DNA from: Pseudomonas arcuscaelestis
GTDB taxonomy: Bacteria; Pseudomonadota; Gammaproteobacteria; Pseudomonadales; Pseudomonadaceae
NCBI RefSeq assembly: GCF_016881005.1
Contig: NZ_JACOPV010000015.1
Location: 1-64,000 of the forward strand
Length of the DNA stretch: 64,000 nt
Direction: 5' to 3'
The notes under the pieces: generated by a model
The model's input: only the letters and a program-made list of their open reading frames with translations
Database searches by the model: none
What the model was told of the DNA's origin: nothing
Program-made: the position numbers and the translations under genes
Shown here: one piece after another, positions 24,065 through 32,728 of the stretch
How positions within the stretch are numbered: the stretch's first letter is position 1
Layout: each line of letters begins with the position of its first letter

Positions 24065-25081
24065 TCAGTCAAACACGCCGAAGGTCATGTAGCTGAACCA
24101 GGAGCGGTCGTCGTTATTGCCTTCCGCTTCGTGTTCTTCTTCCTGCACGGCGTCGCCGTCTTTTGGCAGCAGGTCGGCTGGAATCGCTTCCTTGGCGTCT
24201 TCGTACTGGCGGATAACGTCCTGGTTGGCACGGGTTTCACCCGGTGGCAGCGGCGTTTCGCTTTCGATCAGGCCCAGCGTGGCCTTGGACAGCCAGGAGC
24301 GGTTGTCGGCTTCATCCTGCTTGGGCTCGAACTGACCGTCCACCAGGCTTGGGTGATCCGGGTAGTTGAGCTTGAGGGTTTCCAGGCTGGTGGCGGCCAA
24401 TTCGTCCAGGTGCAGACGCATATAGGCTTCGGTCATCACCGCCAGGCCGTCACCGACCGATGGGGTTTCCTGGAAGTTCTCGACCACATAACGACCACGG
24501 TTGGCGGCAGCTACATAAGCCTGGCGGCTCAGGTAGTAGTCGGCGACGTGAATTTCGTAAGCCGCCAGCAGGTTGCGCAGGTAGATCATGCGCTGCTTGG
24601 CGTCTGGCGAGTAACGGCTGTTAGGGAAGCGGCTGGTGAGCTGGGCGAACTCGTTGTAGGAGTCGCGGGCAGCACCCGGGTCACGCTTGGTCATGTCCAG
24701 CGGCAGGAAGCGCGCCAGCAGGCCACGGTCCTGGTCAAAGGAGGTGAGGCCCTTGAGGTAGTAGGCGTAGTCGACGTTCGGATGCTGTGGGTGCAAGCGA
24801 ATAAAGCGTTCGGCGGCCGCCTTGGCAGCTTCGGGCTCGGCGTTCTTGTAGTTCGCGTAGATCAGCTCGAGCTGGGCCTGGTCGGCGTAGCGACCGAACG
24901 GATAGCGCGATTCCAGAGCCTTGAGCTTGCTGGTGGCGCTGGTATAGCTGTGGTTGTCCAGATCGGCCTGCGCCTGCTGGTACAGCTCGGCTTCGCTCAG
25001 GTTTTCGTCGACGACTTCCTTCGAAGAACAAGCAGCGGTCAGTCCGAGGATGGCGATCAGCAGCAGGTGTTTCACTTGCAT
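24065..25081 (-). CDS. bamD: Outer membrane protein assembly factor BamD (ComL)
   Basis: A 338-residue lipoprotein: signal peptide MQVKHLLLIAILGLTAAC with lipobox LTAAC (C18), then five TPR-type repeats (AELYQQAQADLDNHSYTSAT, RYPFGRYADQAQLELIY, PNVDYAYYLKG). BamD is an essential subunit of the BAM complex that folds beta-barrel proteins into the outer membrane. It has an acidic tail of about 90 residues beyond the E. coli length, usual in pseudomonads. Divergent from rluD. Confidence 0.95.
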   Translation of the reverse strand: MQVKHLLLIAILGLTAACSSKEVVDENLSEAELYQQAQADLDNHSYTSATSKLKALESRYPFGRYADQAQLELIYANYKNAEPEAAKAAAERFIRLHPQHPNVDYAYYLKGLTSFDQDRGLLARFLPLDMTKRDPGAARDSYNEFAQLTSRFPNSRYSPDAKQRMIYLRNLLAAYEIHVADYYLSRQAYVAAANRGRYVVENFQETPSVGDGLAVMTEAYMRLHLDELAATSLETLKLNYPDHPSLVDGQFEPKQDEADNRSWLSKATLGLIESETPLPPGETRANQDVIRQYEDAKEAIPADLLPKDGDAVQEEEHEAEGNNDDRSWFSYMTFGVFD

Positions 25082-25231
25082 GGCGGCTTGCGTCCCTATG
25101 ACGGCCGCTGTCTTGGGCGTGGCCGTCCTGTTATGATGAGCACCCCGATGCAACACCCGGGGCAAAAGACGTCGTATTTAACCACAAGCGCGCAGTCGAA
25201 ACCAAAGGCTGTGCCGCCCGCTGATTCGAGC

Positions 25232-26194
25232 ATGTCCGAGATCATTCAACTTAGCGCAGAGGTGCCGTCCGAATTGGGCGGGCAACGCCTCGACCAAGTC
25301 GCCGCACAATTGTTCGCTGAGCACTCGCGCTCGCGCCTATCCACCTGGATCAAGGAGGGGCGCCTGACGGTTGACGGCGCAGTCCTGCGTCCACGCGATA
25401 TCGTCCATGGCGGCGCGATGCTGGCCCTTGAGGCCGAGCAGGAAGCCCAGGGCGAGTGGGTGGCCCAGGATATCGAGCTGGATATCGTCTATGAAGACGA
25501 GCACATCCTGGTAATCAACAAGCCTGCAGGGCTGGTGGTTCACCCGGCCGCTGGCCACGCCGATGGCACCTTGCTCAATGCCCTGCTGCACCACGTGCCG
25601 GATATTATCAACGTACCGCGTGCAGGCATCGTTCACCGCCTGGACAAAGACACCACCGGTCTGATGGTGGTGGCCAAGACCATCCAGGCGCAGACACAAC
25701 TGGTTACTCAGTTGCAAAGCCGCAGCGTCAGCCGCATCTATGAATGCATCGTAATTGGTGTAGTCACTGCAGGTGGCAAGATCAACGCACCTATCGGTCG
25801 TCATGGTGGCCAGCGTCAGCGCATGGCCGTGACCGAAGGCGGCAAGCCGGCTGTCAGCCATTACCGTGTACTGGACCGCTTCCGTTCCCATACCCATGTA
25901 CGGGTAAAGCTGGAAACCGGACGCACCCACCAGATCCGCGTGCACATGGCTCACGTGAACTTTCCGTTGGTCGGCGATCCGGTCTACGGCGGACGTTTCC
26001 GTATTCCGCCCGCGGCGAGCATCACCATGGTCGAGGCGCTCAAGACGTTCCCGCGTCAGGCCCTGCATGCACGTTTCCTGGAGCTGGATCACCCGGCAAC
26101 AGGTGAGCGCATGGGGTGGGAGTCGCCGCTTCCAGACGATTTCGTCTGGCTGCTGTCGCTGCTCAAGCAAGACCGCGATGCGTTCGTAGGATGA
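25232..26194 (+). CDS. rluD: 23S rRNA pseudouridine synthase RluD
   Basis: A 320-residue RluA-family enzyme that makes pseudouridines 1911, 1915 and 1917 in helix 69 of 23S rRNA. An S4 RNA-binding domain lies at about residues 18-75 (QRLDQVAAQLFAEHSRSRLS) and the catalytic motif HRLDKDTTG at 135-143 contains D138. The ATG at 25232 gives the standard N-terminus. It overlaps pgeF by ATGA, the usual pairing. Confidence 0.95.
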   Translation: MSEIIQLSAEVPSELGGQRLDQVAAQLFAEHSRSRLSTWIKEGRLTVDGAVLRPRDIVHGGAMLALEAEQEAQGEWVAQDIELDIVYEDEHILVINKPAGLVVHPAAGHADGTLLNALLHHVPDIINVPRAGIVHRLDKDTTGLMVVAKTIQAQTQLVTQLQSRSVSRIYECIVIGVVTAGGKINAPIGRHGGQRQRMAVTEGGKPAVSHYRVLDRFRSHTHVRVKLETGRTHQIRVHMAHVNFPLVGDPVYGGRFRIPPAASITMVEALKTFPRQALHARFLELDHPATGERMGWESPLPDDFVWLLSLLKQDRDAFVG

Positions 26195-26931
26195 GTGAGC
26201 TGGCGCGCGAACTGCTGATCCCCAACTGGCCTGCGCCAGCCGGGGTTCGCGCGTGCGTCACCACGCGGGCAGGTGGCGTTAGCCTGCCTCCGTATGAAAG
26301 CTTCAACCTTGGCGACCATGTGGGCGATGCGCCCGACGCGGTCGCCGAGAACCGTCGGCGTCTTACCGCCGAGTTCGGTATCCAGCCTGCCTGGCTCAAG
26401 CAAGTGCATGGTGTAGTGGTGGCGGATGCCGACCCGGGCGTAATTGCCGAGGCCGATGCCAGCTGGACCGCCACTCCAGGCATTGCCTGCACGGTAATGA
26501 CCGCCGATTGCTTGCCGTTGCTGTTCTGCAATCGCGACGGCACACGGGTTGCCGCTGCCCATGCGGGCTGGCGTGGCCTGGCCAATGGCGTCATCGAGGC
26601 CACGCTTGATCGCCTGGCGTTGCCCCCGGAAGACGTACTGGTGTGGCTGGGCCCGGCTATTGGCCCGCAAGCCTTTGAAGTAGGTCTGGAAGTGCGCGAT
26701 GCCTTCACGACCGTTCATCCGGAAACTGCCCAGGCCTTCGTGCCCGGCGCAAGTACGGATAAACTGATGGCCGATATCTACATGCTGGCTCGCCTGCGTT
26801 TGGCAGCCCGTGGTGTAACAGCGGTGTATGGCGGGGGTTATTGCACCGTCAGCGATCAGCGCTTCTATTCTTACCGGCGAACCCCCCAAGGCGGTCGCTT
26901 TGCCTCTTTGATCTGGCTCGCTCCACGCTGA
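26191..26931 (+). CDS. pgeF: Purine nucleoside phosphorylase/laccase-domain protein (PgeF/YfiH)
   Basis: A 246-residue YfiH-family protein with the zinc or copper site motifs FNLGDHVGD, MTADCLPLLF and AAHAGWRGLANG. Earlier called multicopper polyphenol oxidase, the family is now known to act in purine nucleoside phosphorolysis and peptidoglycan editing. Translationally coupled to rluD and followed by the clpB promoter region. Confidence 0.92.
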   Translation: MSELARELLIPNWPAPAGVRACVTTRAGGVSLPPYESFNLGDHVGDAPDAVAENRRRLTAEFGIQPAWLKQVHGVVVADADPGVIAEADASWTATPGIACTVMTADCLPLLFCNRDGTRVAAAHAGWRGLANGVIEATLDRLALPPEDVLVWLGPAIGPQAFEVGLEVRDAFTTVHPETAQAFVPGASTDKLMADIYMLARLRLAARGVTAVYGGGYCTVSDQRFYSYRRTPQGGRFASLIWLAPR

Positions 26932-26951
26932 CCTGAATCAACCCCGCTAAG

Positions 26952-26980
26952 CTTGAATCCTCCAGAATCACCCTTATCTA
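26952..26980 (+). promoter_or_regulatory. Candidate heat-shock (sigma-32) promoter of clpB
   Basis: CTTGAA at 26952-26957, a 13-base spacer and CCCTTATCTA at 26971-26980 resemble the sigma-32 consensus CTTGAA and CCCCATNT. It lies about 75 bases before clpB, a known heat-shock gene. Confidence 0.65.
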
Positions 26981-27055
26981 ATGGGGTATCTCTGGCAGGT
27001 TTATCTTCATCAGGTGTGTCCATCGCTCCGGCCTGCCCAAAAAGGAAGGTAACTT

Positions 27056-29620
27056 ATGCGAATAGACCGTTTGACCAGCAAGCTACAACTGGCGTTATCT
27101 GACTCCCAATCCCTGGCTGTTGGTATGGACCATCCTGCCATCGAACCTGCGCACCTGCTGCAAGCGTTGATCGATCAGCAAGGTGGTTCGATCAAGCCGT
27201 TGCTGATGCAGGTGGGCTTTGACGTTAATGCCCTGCGCAAGGCGTTGAGCAACGAACTCGACCAACTGCCAAAAATCCAGAACCCTACCGGCGACGTGAA
27301 CATGTCGCAGGACCTGGCGCGCCTGCTCAACCAGGCTGACCGCCTGGCCCAGCAGAAGGGCGACCAGTTCATTTCCAGTGAACTGGTGCTGCTCGCCGCC
27401 ATGGACGAGAACAGCAAGCTCGGCAAATTGCTGCTGAGCCAGGGCGTAACCAAAAAAGCCCTGGAAAATGCCATCAGCAACCTGCGTGGCGGTGAAGCAG
27501 TCAACGACCCGAACGCTGAAGAGTCGCGTCAGGCCCTGGACAAGTACACCGTCGACCTGACCAAGCGCGCCGAAGACGGCAAGCTCGACCCTGTGATTGG
27601 CCGTGACGACGAAATTCGCCGCACCATTCAGGTGTTGCAGCGTCGTACCAAAAACAACCCGGTGCTGATCGGTGAGCCTGGTGTGGGTAAAACCGCAATC
27701 GCCGAGGGCCTGGCCCAGCGCATCATTAATGGTGAAGTGCCGGACGGCCTTAAAGGCAAGCGTCTGCTCTCGCTGGATATGGGTGCGTTGATTGCCGGTG
27801 CCAAGTTCCGCGGTGAGTTTGAAGAGCGCCTCAAAGGGTTGCTCAATGAACTGTCCAAGCAGGAAGGGCAGATCATTCTGTTCATCGACGAGCTGCACAC
27901 CATGGTCGGCGCCGGTAAAGGCGAAGGCTCCATGGACGCTGGCAACATGCTCAAACCCGCCCTGGCGCGTGGTGAGCTGCACTGCGTCGGTGCTACAACC
28001 TTGAACGAGTATCGCCAGTACATCGAAAAAGACGCAGCACTTGAGCGGCGCTTCCAGAAAGTACTGGTAGAGGAGCCGAGCGAGGAGGACACCATCGCCA
28101 TTCTGCGTGGCCTCAAGGAGCGTTACGAGGTTCACCACAAGGTGGCGATTACCGACGGCGCAATCATTGCCGCGGCCAAGCTCAGCCATCGTTACATTAC
28201 CGACCGGCAATTGCCGGACAAGGCTATCGACCTGGTAGACGAAGCGGCCAGCCGCATTCGTATGGAGATCGACTCCAAGCCTGAAGTGCTCGATCGCCTG
28301 GAGCGCCGTTTGATTCAACTGAAGGTTGAATCTCAGGCGCTGAAGAAAGAAGAAGACGAGGCCGCGCTCAAACGTCTGGAAAAACTGACCGAAGAGATTG
28401 CCCGTCTGGAACGTGAGTACGCCGATCTGGAAGAAATCTGGACGTCGGAAAAAGCCGAAGTGCAGGGCTCTGCGCAGATCCAGCAGAAAATCGAACAGTC
28501 GCGCCAAGAGCTGGAAACCGCTCGACGCAAAGGCGACCTCAGCCGCATGGCCGAGCTGCAGTACGGGGTTATCCCGGATCTGGAGCGCAGCCTGCAGATG
28601 GTCGACCAGCACGGCAAGGCCGAGAACCAGTTGCTGCGTAACAAGGTAACTGAAGAAGAAATTGCCGAAGTCGTTTCCAAGTGGACCGGTATCCCTGTGT
28701 CCAAGATGCTTGAAGGCGAGCGGGAAAAACTGTTGAAAATGGAAAGCCTGTTGCACGAACGGGTGATCGGGCAGGAAGAAGCCGTGGTTGCGGTTTCCAA
28801 CGCGGTACGGCGTTCGCGTGCCGGGTTGTCCGACCCGAACCGGCCAAGTGGCTCGTTCCTCTTCCTCGGCCCAACCGGGGTAGGTAAGACCGAGCTGTGC
28901 AAGGCGCTGGCCGAGTTCCTGTTCGACACTGAAGAGGCAATGGTGCGTATCGACATGTCCGAGTTCATGGAGAAACATTCCGTGGCTCGCCTGATCGGTG
29001 CTCCACCAGGCTACGTCGGCTACGAGGAAGGTGGCTACCTGACCGAAGCGGTACGGCGCAAGCCTTATGCCGTTGTGCTGCTCGACGAAGTCGAGAAGGC
29101 GCATCCGGATGTGTTCAACGTGTTGCTGCAGGTGCTTGAAGATGGACGCCTGACTGACAGCCACGGTCGCACGGTAGATTTCCGTAATACCGTGATCGTG
29201 ATGACCTCCAACCTGGGCTCGTCGCAAATCCAGGAGCTGGTAGGGGATCGCGAAGCGCAACGGGCTGCAGTGATGGATGCGGTGGGTTCACACTTCCGCC
29301 CCGAGTTCATCAACCGGATCGACGAAGTGGTGGTGTTCGAGCCTCTGGGCCGAGATCAGATCGCTGGCATCACTCAGATCCAGCTGGGCCGTCTGCGCAG
29401 CCGTCTGGCTGAGCGCGACCTGAGCCTTGAGCTGAGCGACGAAGCGTTGGATAAACTGATCGCTGTCGGTTACGACCCGGTCTACGGCGCACGGCCTCTG
29501 AAACGCGCCATCCAGCGTTGGATCGAAAACCCGTTGGCGCAGTTGATCCTGGCTGGCAAGTTCCTGCCTGGCACCGGAATCACCGCCAAGGTAGAGGGCG
29601 AAGAAATCGTCTTTGCCTGA
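27056..29620 (+). CDS. clpB: ATP-dependent disaggregase ClpB
   Basis: An 854-residue Hsp100 chaperone. Order: Clp N-domain (residues 1-145), first AAA+ domain with Walker A GEPGVGKT near 205, the coiled-coil middle domain (about 405-525), and second AAA+ domain with GPTGVGKT near 604 and MSEFMEKHSVARLIGAPPGY. It pulls proteins out of aggregates together with DnaK. The length is that of the full form. A heat-shock-like promoter lies upstream and a strong terminator follows. Confidence 0.98.
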   Translation: MRIDRLTSKLQLALSDSQSLAVGMDHPAIEPAHLLQALIDQQGGSIKPLLMQVGFDVNALRKALSNELDQLPKIQNPTGDVNMSQDLARLLNQADRLAQQKGDQFISSELVLLAAMDENSKLGKLLLSQGVTKKALENAISNLRGGEAVNDPNAEESRQALDKYTVDLTKRAEDGKLDPVIGRDDEIRRTIQVLQRRTKNNPVLIGEPGVGKTAIAEGLAQRIINGEVPDGLKGKRLLSLDMGALIAGAKFRGEFEERLKGLLNELSKQEGQIILFIDELHTMVGAGKGEGSMDAGNMLKPALARGELHCVGATTLNEYRQYIEKDAALERRFQKVLVEEPSEEDTIAILRGLKERYEVHHKVAITDGAIIAAAKLSHRYITDRQLPDKAIDLVDEAASRIRMEIDSKPEVLDRLERRLIQLKVESQALKKEEDEAALKRLEKLTEEIARLEREYADLEEIWTSEKAEVQGSAQIQQKIEQSRQELETARRKGDLSRMAELQYGVIPDLERSLQMVDQHGKAENQLLRNKVTEEEIAEVVSKWTGIPVSKMLEGEREKLLKMESLLHERVIGQEEAVVAVSNAVRRSRAGLSDPNRPSGSFLFLGPTGVGKTELCKALAEFLFDTEEAMVRIDMSEFMEKHSVARLIGAPPGYVGYEEGGYLTEAVRRKPYAVVLLDEVEKAHPDVFNVLLQVLEDGRLTDSHGRTVDFRNTVIVMTSNLGSSQIQELVGDREAQRAAVMDAVGSHFRPEFINRIDEVVVFEPLGRDQIAGITQIQLGRLRSRLAERDLSLELSDEALDKLIAVGYDPVYGARPLKRAIQRWIENPLAQLILAGKFLPGTGITAKVEGEEIVFA

Positions 29621-29640
29621 TTTTTCGGTGGGTTAAGTTA

Positions 29641-29669
29641 AGGCCTCGATTTCGAGGCCTTTTTTTTCT
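29641..29669 (+). terminator. Intrinsic terminator of clpB
   Basis: AGGCCTCG and CGAGGCCT form an 8-bp stem with a 4-base loop followed by eight T residues, 20 bases after the clpB stop. Confidence 0.92.
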
Positions 29670-29789
29670 TTGCATTTTTTCTCAACTGCTTGTAAAGTGC
29701 GCCCCGCTGTATGTCACCCCGCAGGTTTCCGGCAAAATTGGGAATCTGAAAAAAAGTTGCAAATCAGTAAGTTGAATGCAAATTAAGGG

Positions 29790-29817
29790 TTGACAAGGGT
29801 TTTGAAAGTTGTAGAAT
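29790..29817 (+). promoter_or_regulatory. Sigma-70 promoter of the tRNA cluster
   Basis: TTGACA (29790-29795), a 16-base spacer and TAGAAT (29812-29817) form a near-consensus promoter. The GC-rich start region GCGCGCC just downstream is typical of stable-RNA promoters under stringent control. tRNA-Asn begins about 100 bases later. Confidence 0.85.
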
Positions 29818-29915
29818 AGCGCGCCTCAGAGACATGAACGCAGCGATGCACAAGGTCGAAGAGTTCGAAGCGGTAGTGATACAGTTTTCGAAATTGCAGT
29901 ACTTGAAGTTGTAGT

Positions 29916-29991
29916 TCCGCGATAGCTCAGTCGGTAGAGCAAATGACTGTTAATCATTGGGTCCCAGGTTCGAGTCCTGGTCGCGGAGCCA
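29916..29991 (+). tRNA. tRNA-Asn (GTT)
   Basis: A 76-base gene including the encoded CCA. The acceptor stem TCCGCGA pairs with TCGCGGA, the D-arm has AGCTCAGTCGGTAGAGC, and the anticodon loop CTGTTAA carries GTT. First gene of the cluster behind a strong promoter. Confidence 0.96.
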
Positions 29992-30001
29992 AATTTCAAA
30001 C

Positions 30002-30078
30002 CGGGGTATAGCGCAGTCCGGTAGCGCGCCTGCTTTGGGAGCAGGATGTCAGGAGTTCGAATCCCCTTACCCCGACCA
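30002..30078 (+). tRNA. tRNA-Pro (TGG), copy 1
   Basis: A 77-base gene with encoded CCA; acceptor CGGGGTA pairs with TACCCCG and the anticodon loop TTTGGGA carries TGG. Identical to the copy at 30258-30334. Ten bases after tRNA-Asn. Confidence 0.96.
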
Positions 30079-30083
30079 TTTTT

Positions 30084-30159
30084 GGGTCGTTAGCTCAGTT
30101 GGTAGAGCAGTTGGCTTTTAACCAATTGGTCGTAGGTTCGAATCCTACACGACCCACCA
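30084..30159 (+). tRNA. tRNA-Lys (TTT)
   Basis: A 76-base gene with encoded CCA; acceptor GGGTCGT pairs with ACGACCC and the anticodon loop CTTTTAA carries TTT. It follows tRNA-Pro copy 1 by five bases. Confidence 0.96.
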
Positions 30160-30223
30160 TTTTCGAATCCGGTTCGCTGGGTTTGGATCTTAAAAGGTTG
30201 GAACGCCATTAGCGTCCAGCCGT

Positions 30224-30255
30224 AAAAAAGGCGCCTTAATCGGTGCTTTTTTTTT
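30224..30255 (+). terminator. Weak intrinsic terminator between tRNA-Lys and second tRNA-Pro
   Basis: AAAAAAGGCGCC, a short loop and GGTGCTTTTTTTTT form an imperfect hairpin with a long T-run. Some transcripts may end here before the second tRNA-Pro. Confidence 0.6.
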
Positions 30256-30257
30256 AC

Positions 30258-30334
30258 CGGGGTATAGCGCAGTCCGGTAGCGCGCCTGCTTTGGGAGCAG
30301 GATGTCAGGAGTTCGAATCCCCTTACCCCGACCA
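30258..30334 (+). tRNA. tRNA-Pro (TGG), copy 2
   Basis: A 77-base gene identical over its whole length to the copy at 30002-30078, with the same bases directly flanking it. This points to a recent local duplication or gene conversion. A strong terminator follows. Confidence 0.96.
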
Positions 30335-30341
30335 TATTCAG

Positions 30342-30376
30342 AAAAAAGGGCACCTTGAAAAAGGTGCCCTTTTTTC
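30342..30376 (+). terminator. Intrinsic terminator of the tRNA cluster
   Basis: AAAAAAGGGCACCTT and AAGGTGCCCTTTTTT form a long perfect stem around a short loop, with a run of T residues. Confidence 0.93.
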
Positions 30377-30434
30377 GTTTCTGCAGCCCTGAATAATTGC
30401 CTGCTACTATTTCGCTTTTGCAGGGAGCTGCGCC

Positions 30435-30956
30435 ATGACCCTCAAGGCATCCGTTTACATCGCCACCAGCCTCGATGGCTTTATTGCCCGTGAGAGCGGT
30501 GAGCTGGACTGGCTAATGGTCGCTACCACCTCCAGCGACGATCATGGCTACGCCGCTTACATGGCGTCGGTCGATACCCTGGTGATGGGCCGCAATACCT
30601 ATGAAAAAGTCCTCACCTTTGGCGAGTGGCCGTATCCGCACAAGCGAGTGGTGGTGCTGAGCAGCACCTTGGGGGCGGCGCCAGGGGTTGAAGTTCATCC
30701 AGGGCCGATTGCCGACCTGGTGGAGCACCTGCGCGACACCGGCGCGAAAAGCCTGTACCTCGATGGTGGCCAGGTGGTGCAGAGTTTTTTGCGTGAGGGG
30801 CGGGTAGATGAGCTGACCATCACCCGCATTCCCGTATTGCTCGGCAACGGCATTCCGCTGTTTGGAGCACTGAGCAAAGATGTGGCGCTGCAGCACATGC
30901 GCAGCACCACCTTCGAGAACGGCTTTGTGCAGAGCACCTATCGAGTCATCAAATAG
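30435..30956 (+). CDS. Dihydrofolate reductase family protein (RibD C-terminal fold)
   Basis: A 173-residue protein with the DHFR/RibD-C fold motifs: VYIATSLDGFIAR at the start, TLVMGRNTYEKVL around residue 50 and SLYLDGGQVVQSFL near 110, giving the NADPH-binding pattern. Members of this YyaP/YwjB-like group are common, and most have no proven substrate. It stands alone on the forward strand between the tRNA terminator and ndh. Confidence 0.88.
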   Translation: MTLKASVYIATSLDGFIARESGELDWLMVATTSSDDHGYAAYMASVDTLVMGRNTYEKVLTFGEWPYPHKRVVVLSSTLGAAPGVEVHPGPIADLVEHLRDTGAKSLYLDGGQVVQSFLREGRVDELTITRIPVLLGNGIPLFGALSKDVALQHMRSTTFENGFVQSTYRVIK

Positions 30957-30976
30957 GGCTGCATGCAGCAGCCCCA

Positions 30977-31000
30977 TCGCCGGCAAGGCCGGCGCCCACA
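30977..31000. repeat. REP-like extragenic palindrome
   Basis: TCGCCGGCAAGGCCGGCGCCCACA contains a GCCGGC/GCCGGC hairpin with AAG loop and lies between the convergent DHFR-family and ndh genes. It is related in the opposite orientation to 23702-23730 and matches the look of P. putida-group REP sequences. Confidence 0.65.
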
Positions 31001-31008
31001 GGTAGGTA

Positions 31009-32304
31009 TCAGTGCAGCTTCAGGCGTGGCTCGGTGCCACGGCCAATGCGGCTACCCAACATCAGCATCAGGGTGCGGAAGGTGCCATACAGTGCCATCT
31101 GGTGCATGCGGTACAGCGACACATAGAACATCCGCGCCAACCACCCTTCAAGCATTACGCTGCCGGTCAAGTTGCCCATCAGGTTACCCACTGCCGAGAA
31201 GCGCGACAGCGATACCAGCGAGCCATAATCACGGTAAGCGTAGGTCGGCAAGGGTTTGCCCTCCAGGCGCGCCTTCAACGACTTGGCCAGCATCGATGCC
31301 TGTTGGTGAGCCGCCTGGGCCCGTGGCGGTACGTTGCGATCGCTACCCGGTTGCGGGCATGCCGCGCAGTCGCCGAAGGCAAAGATATCGTCATCCAGGG
31401 TTGTCTGCAGGGTAGGGCGAACCACGAGCTGATTGATCCGGTTAGTCTCCAGGCCATCGATATCCTTGAGAAAGCCCGGCGCCCTGATACCCGCCGCCCA
31501 CACTTTGAGGCTGGCCGGAATTACATCACCATTGCTGGTTTTAAGCTCGGTCTCGGTAACTTCGCTGACCGACGCATTGGTCATGACGGTAACGCCGAGT
31601 TTTTCCAGCGTCTGGTGTACCGGCACACTGATACGTTCCGGCAACGCCGGCAGAACCCGCGGGCCTGCTTCGATCAAGGTGATGTGCATGTCCTTGGGCT
31701 GGATACGGTCCAGGCCATAGGCGGCCAGCTCGTGCGCGGCATGGTGCAGCTCGGCAGCCAGCTCAACACCGGTGGCACCAGCGCCAACAATAGCCACGCT
31801 GATGGTTTCATTCGCCTGATCCCCGGCATGGGCACGCAGGTAGTGGTTGAGCAGTTGCTGATGAAAACGTTCTGCCTGCTTGCGAGTATCCAGGAACAGG
31901 CAGTTCTGGGCGGCGCCAAGGGTACCGAAATCGTTGGTGTTACTGCCGACCGCGATCACCAGCGTGTCATAACCCAAGGTGCGTGCAGGCAGCAGCTCGC
32001 GGCCCTCTTCGTCGAGGGTTGCGGCGAGCTGGATTTGCTTGGTCTCGCGGTCCAGGCCACTCATGCGCCCGAGCTGGAACTGGAAATGATTCCACTTGGC
32101 CTGGGCCACGTAGTTCAGTTCGTCTTCCGAGGAGTTCAGCGAGCCGGCGGCTACTTCGTGCAGCAACGGCTTCCAGATGTGAGTCAGGTTGGCGTCGACC
32201 AGGGTAATGCTGGCGCTGCCCTTCTTGCCCAGGGTTTTACCCAGGCGGGTCGCCAGTTCCAGGCCGCCGGCGCCGCCGCCGACAATCACGATACGGTGAG
32301 TCAT
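31009..32304 (-). CDS. ndh: Type II NADH:quinone oxidoreductase (NDH-2)
   Basis: A 431-residue flavoprotein with two Rossmann motifs: IVIVGGGAGGLELATRLG at the N-terminus for FAD and AIVGAGATGVELAAELHH near 170 for NADH. FAFGDCAACPQ is the second FAD motif. It passes electrons from NADH to quinone at the inner membrane without pumping protons. The C-terminus has the amphipathic membrane-binding part. Confidence 0.94.
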   Translation of the reverse strand: MTHRIVIVGGGAGGLELATRLGKTLGKKGSASITLVDANLTHIWKPLLHEVAAGSLNSSEDELNYVAQAKWNHFQFQLGRMSGLDRETKQIQLAATLDEEGRELLPARTLGYDTLVIAVGSNTNDFGTLGAAQNCLFLDTRKQAERFHQQLLNHYLRAHAGDQANETISVAIVGAGATGVELAAELHHAAHELAAYGLDRIQPKDMHITLIEAGPRVLPALPERISVPVHQTLEKLGVTVMTNASVSEVTETELKTSNGDVIPASLKVWAAGIRAPGFLKDIDGLETNRINQLVVRPTLQTTLDDDIFAFGDCAACPQPGSDRNVPPRAQAAHQQASMLAKSLKARLEGKPLPTYAYRDYGSLVSLSRFSAVGNLMGNLTGSVMLEGWLARMFYVSLYRMHQMALYGTFRTLMLMLGSRIGRGTEPRLKLH

Positions 32305-32388
32305 GGAGATATCTCATAAGGTTTACGGAATTCGGGTATTGAGTGATAGGCCGCGCAGGGCGGGCGTATTGGGCGAGCGCAAGGCAGC

Positions 32389-32562
32389 TCATAGCACCAG
32401 GGTACTCAAAAGGCGGCTCAACAGACCCAGGCCAATCGTCACCAGCACCACCATACAAAGGAGCAGCCAGGGCCTGAAAGGCTTGCGCTCGACTTGATGC
32501 TGGGGTGCTTGCAGGTATTGATCGACACGACGTTGGTCTTCGGGATTCAGGCGGCTGGTCAT
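32389..32562 (-). CDS. DUF3094-family small membrane protein
   Basis: A 57-residue protein: a charged start MTSRLNPEDQRRVDQYLQ, a linker, and one C-terminal transmembrane helix (PWLLLCMVVLVTIGLGLLSR). I recognise this as the conserved Pseudomonas DUF3094 family found beside ndh. Function unknown; the orientation suggests a C-terminally anchored inner-membrane protein. It lies 84 bases upstream of ndh on the same strand and could be co-transcribed with it. Confidence 0.8.
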   Translation of the reverse strand: MTSRLNPEDQRRVDQYLQAPQHQVERKPFRPWLLLCMVVLVTIGLGLLSRLLSTLVL

Positions 32563-32728
32563 GAGGGCCTCGTCAGGTAGACGCTGGTGACTGATTGGAA
32601 GCTACAGGTTCACTGTAGTTGTTTGCACAGGACCCAGGGGGCAGCCACGCAGCAGCTTTATGACGAATGATTGCGCTTTGTATCACCGCCGCGCAATTTA
32701 TGCCATTGCGCGTTGGCAGGGGGCCATC

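Noticed and set aside
27095..29260. 721-codon reverse frame across clpB
   Set aside because: Same antisense shadow of a highly biased gene; the clpB frame carries all motifs.
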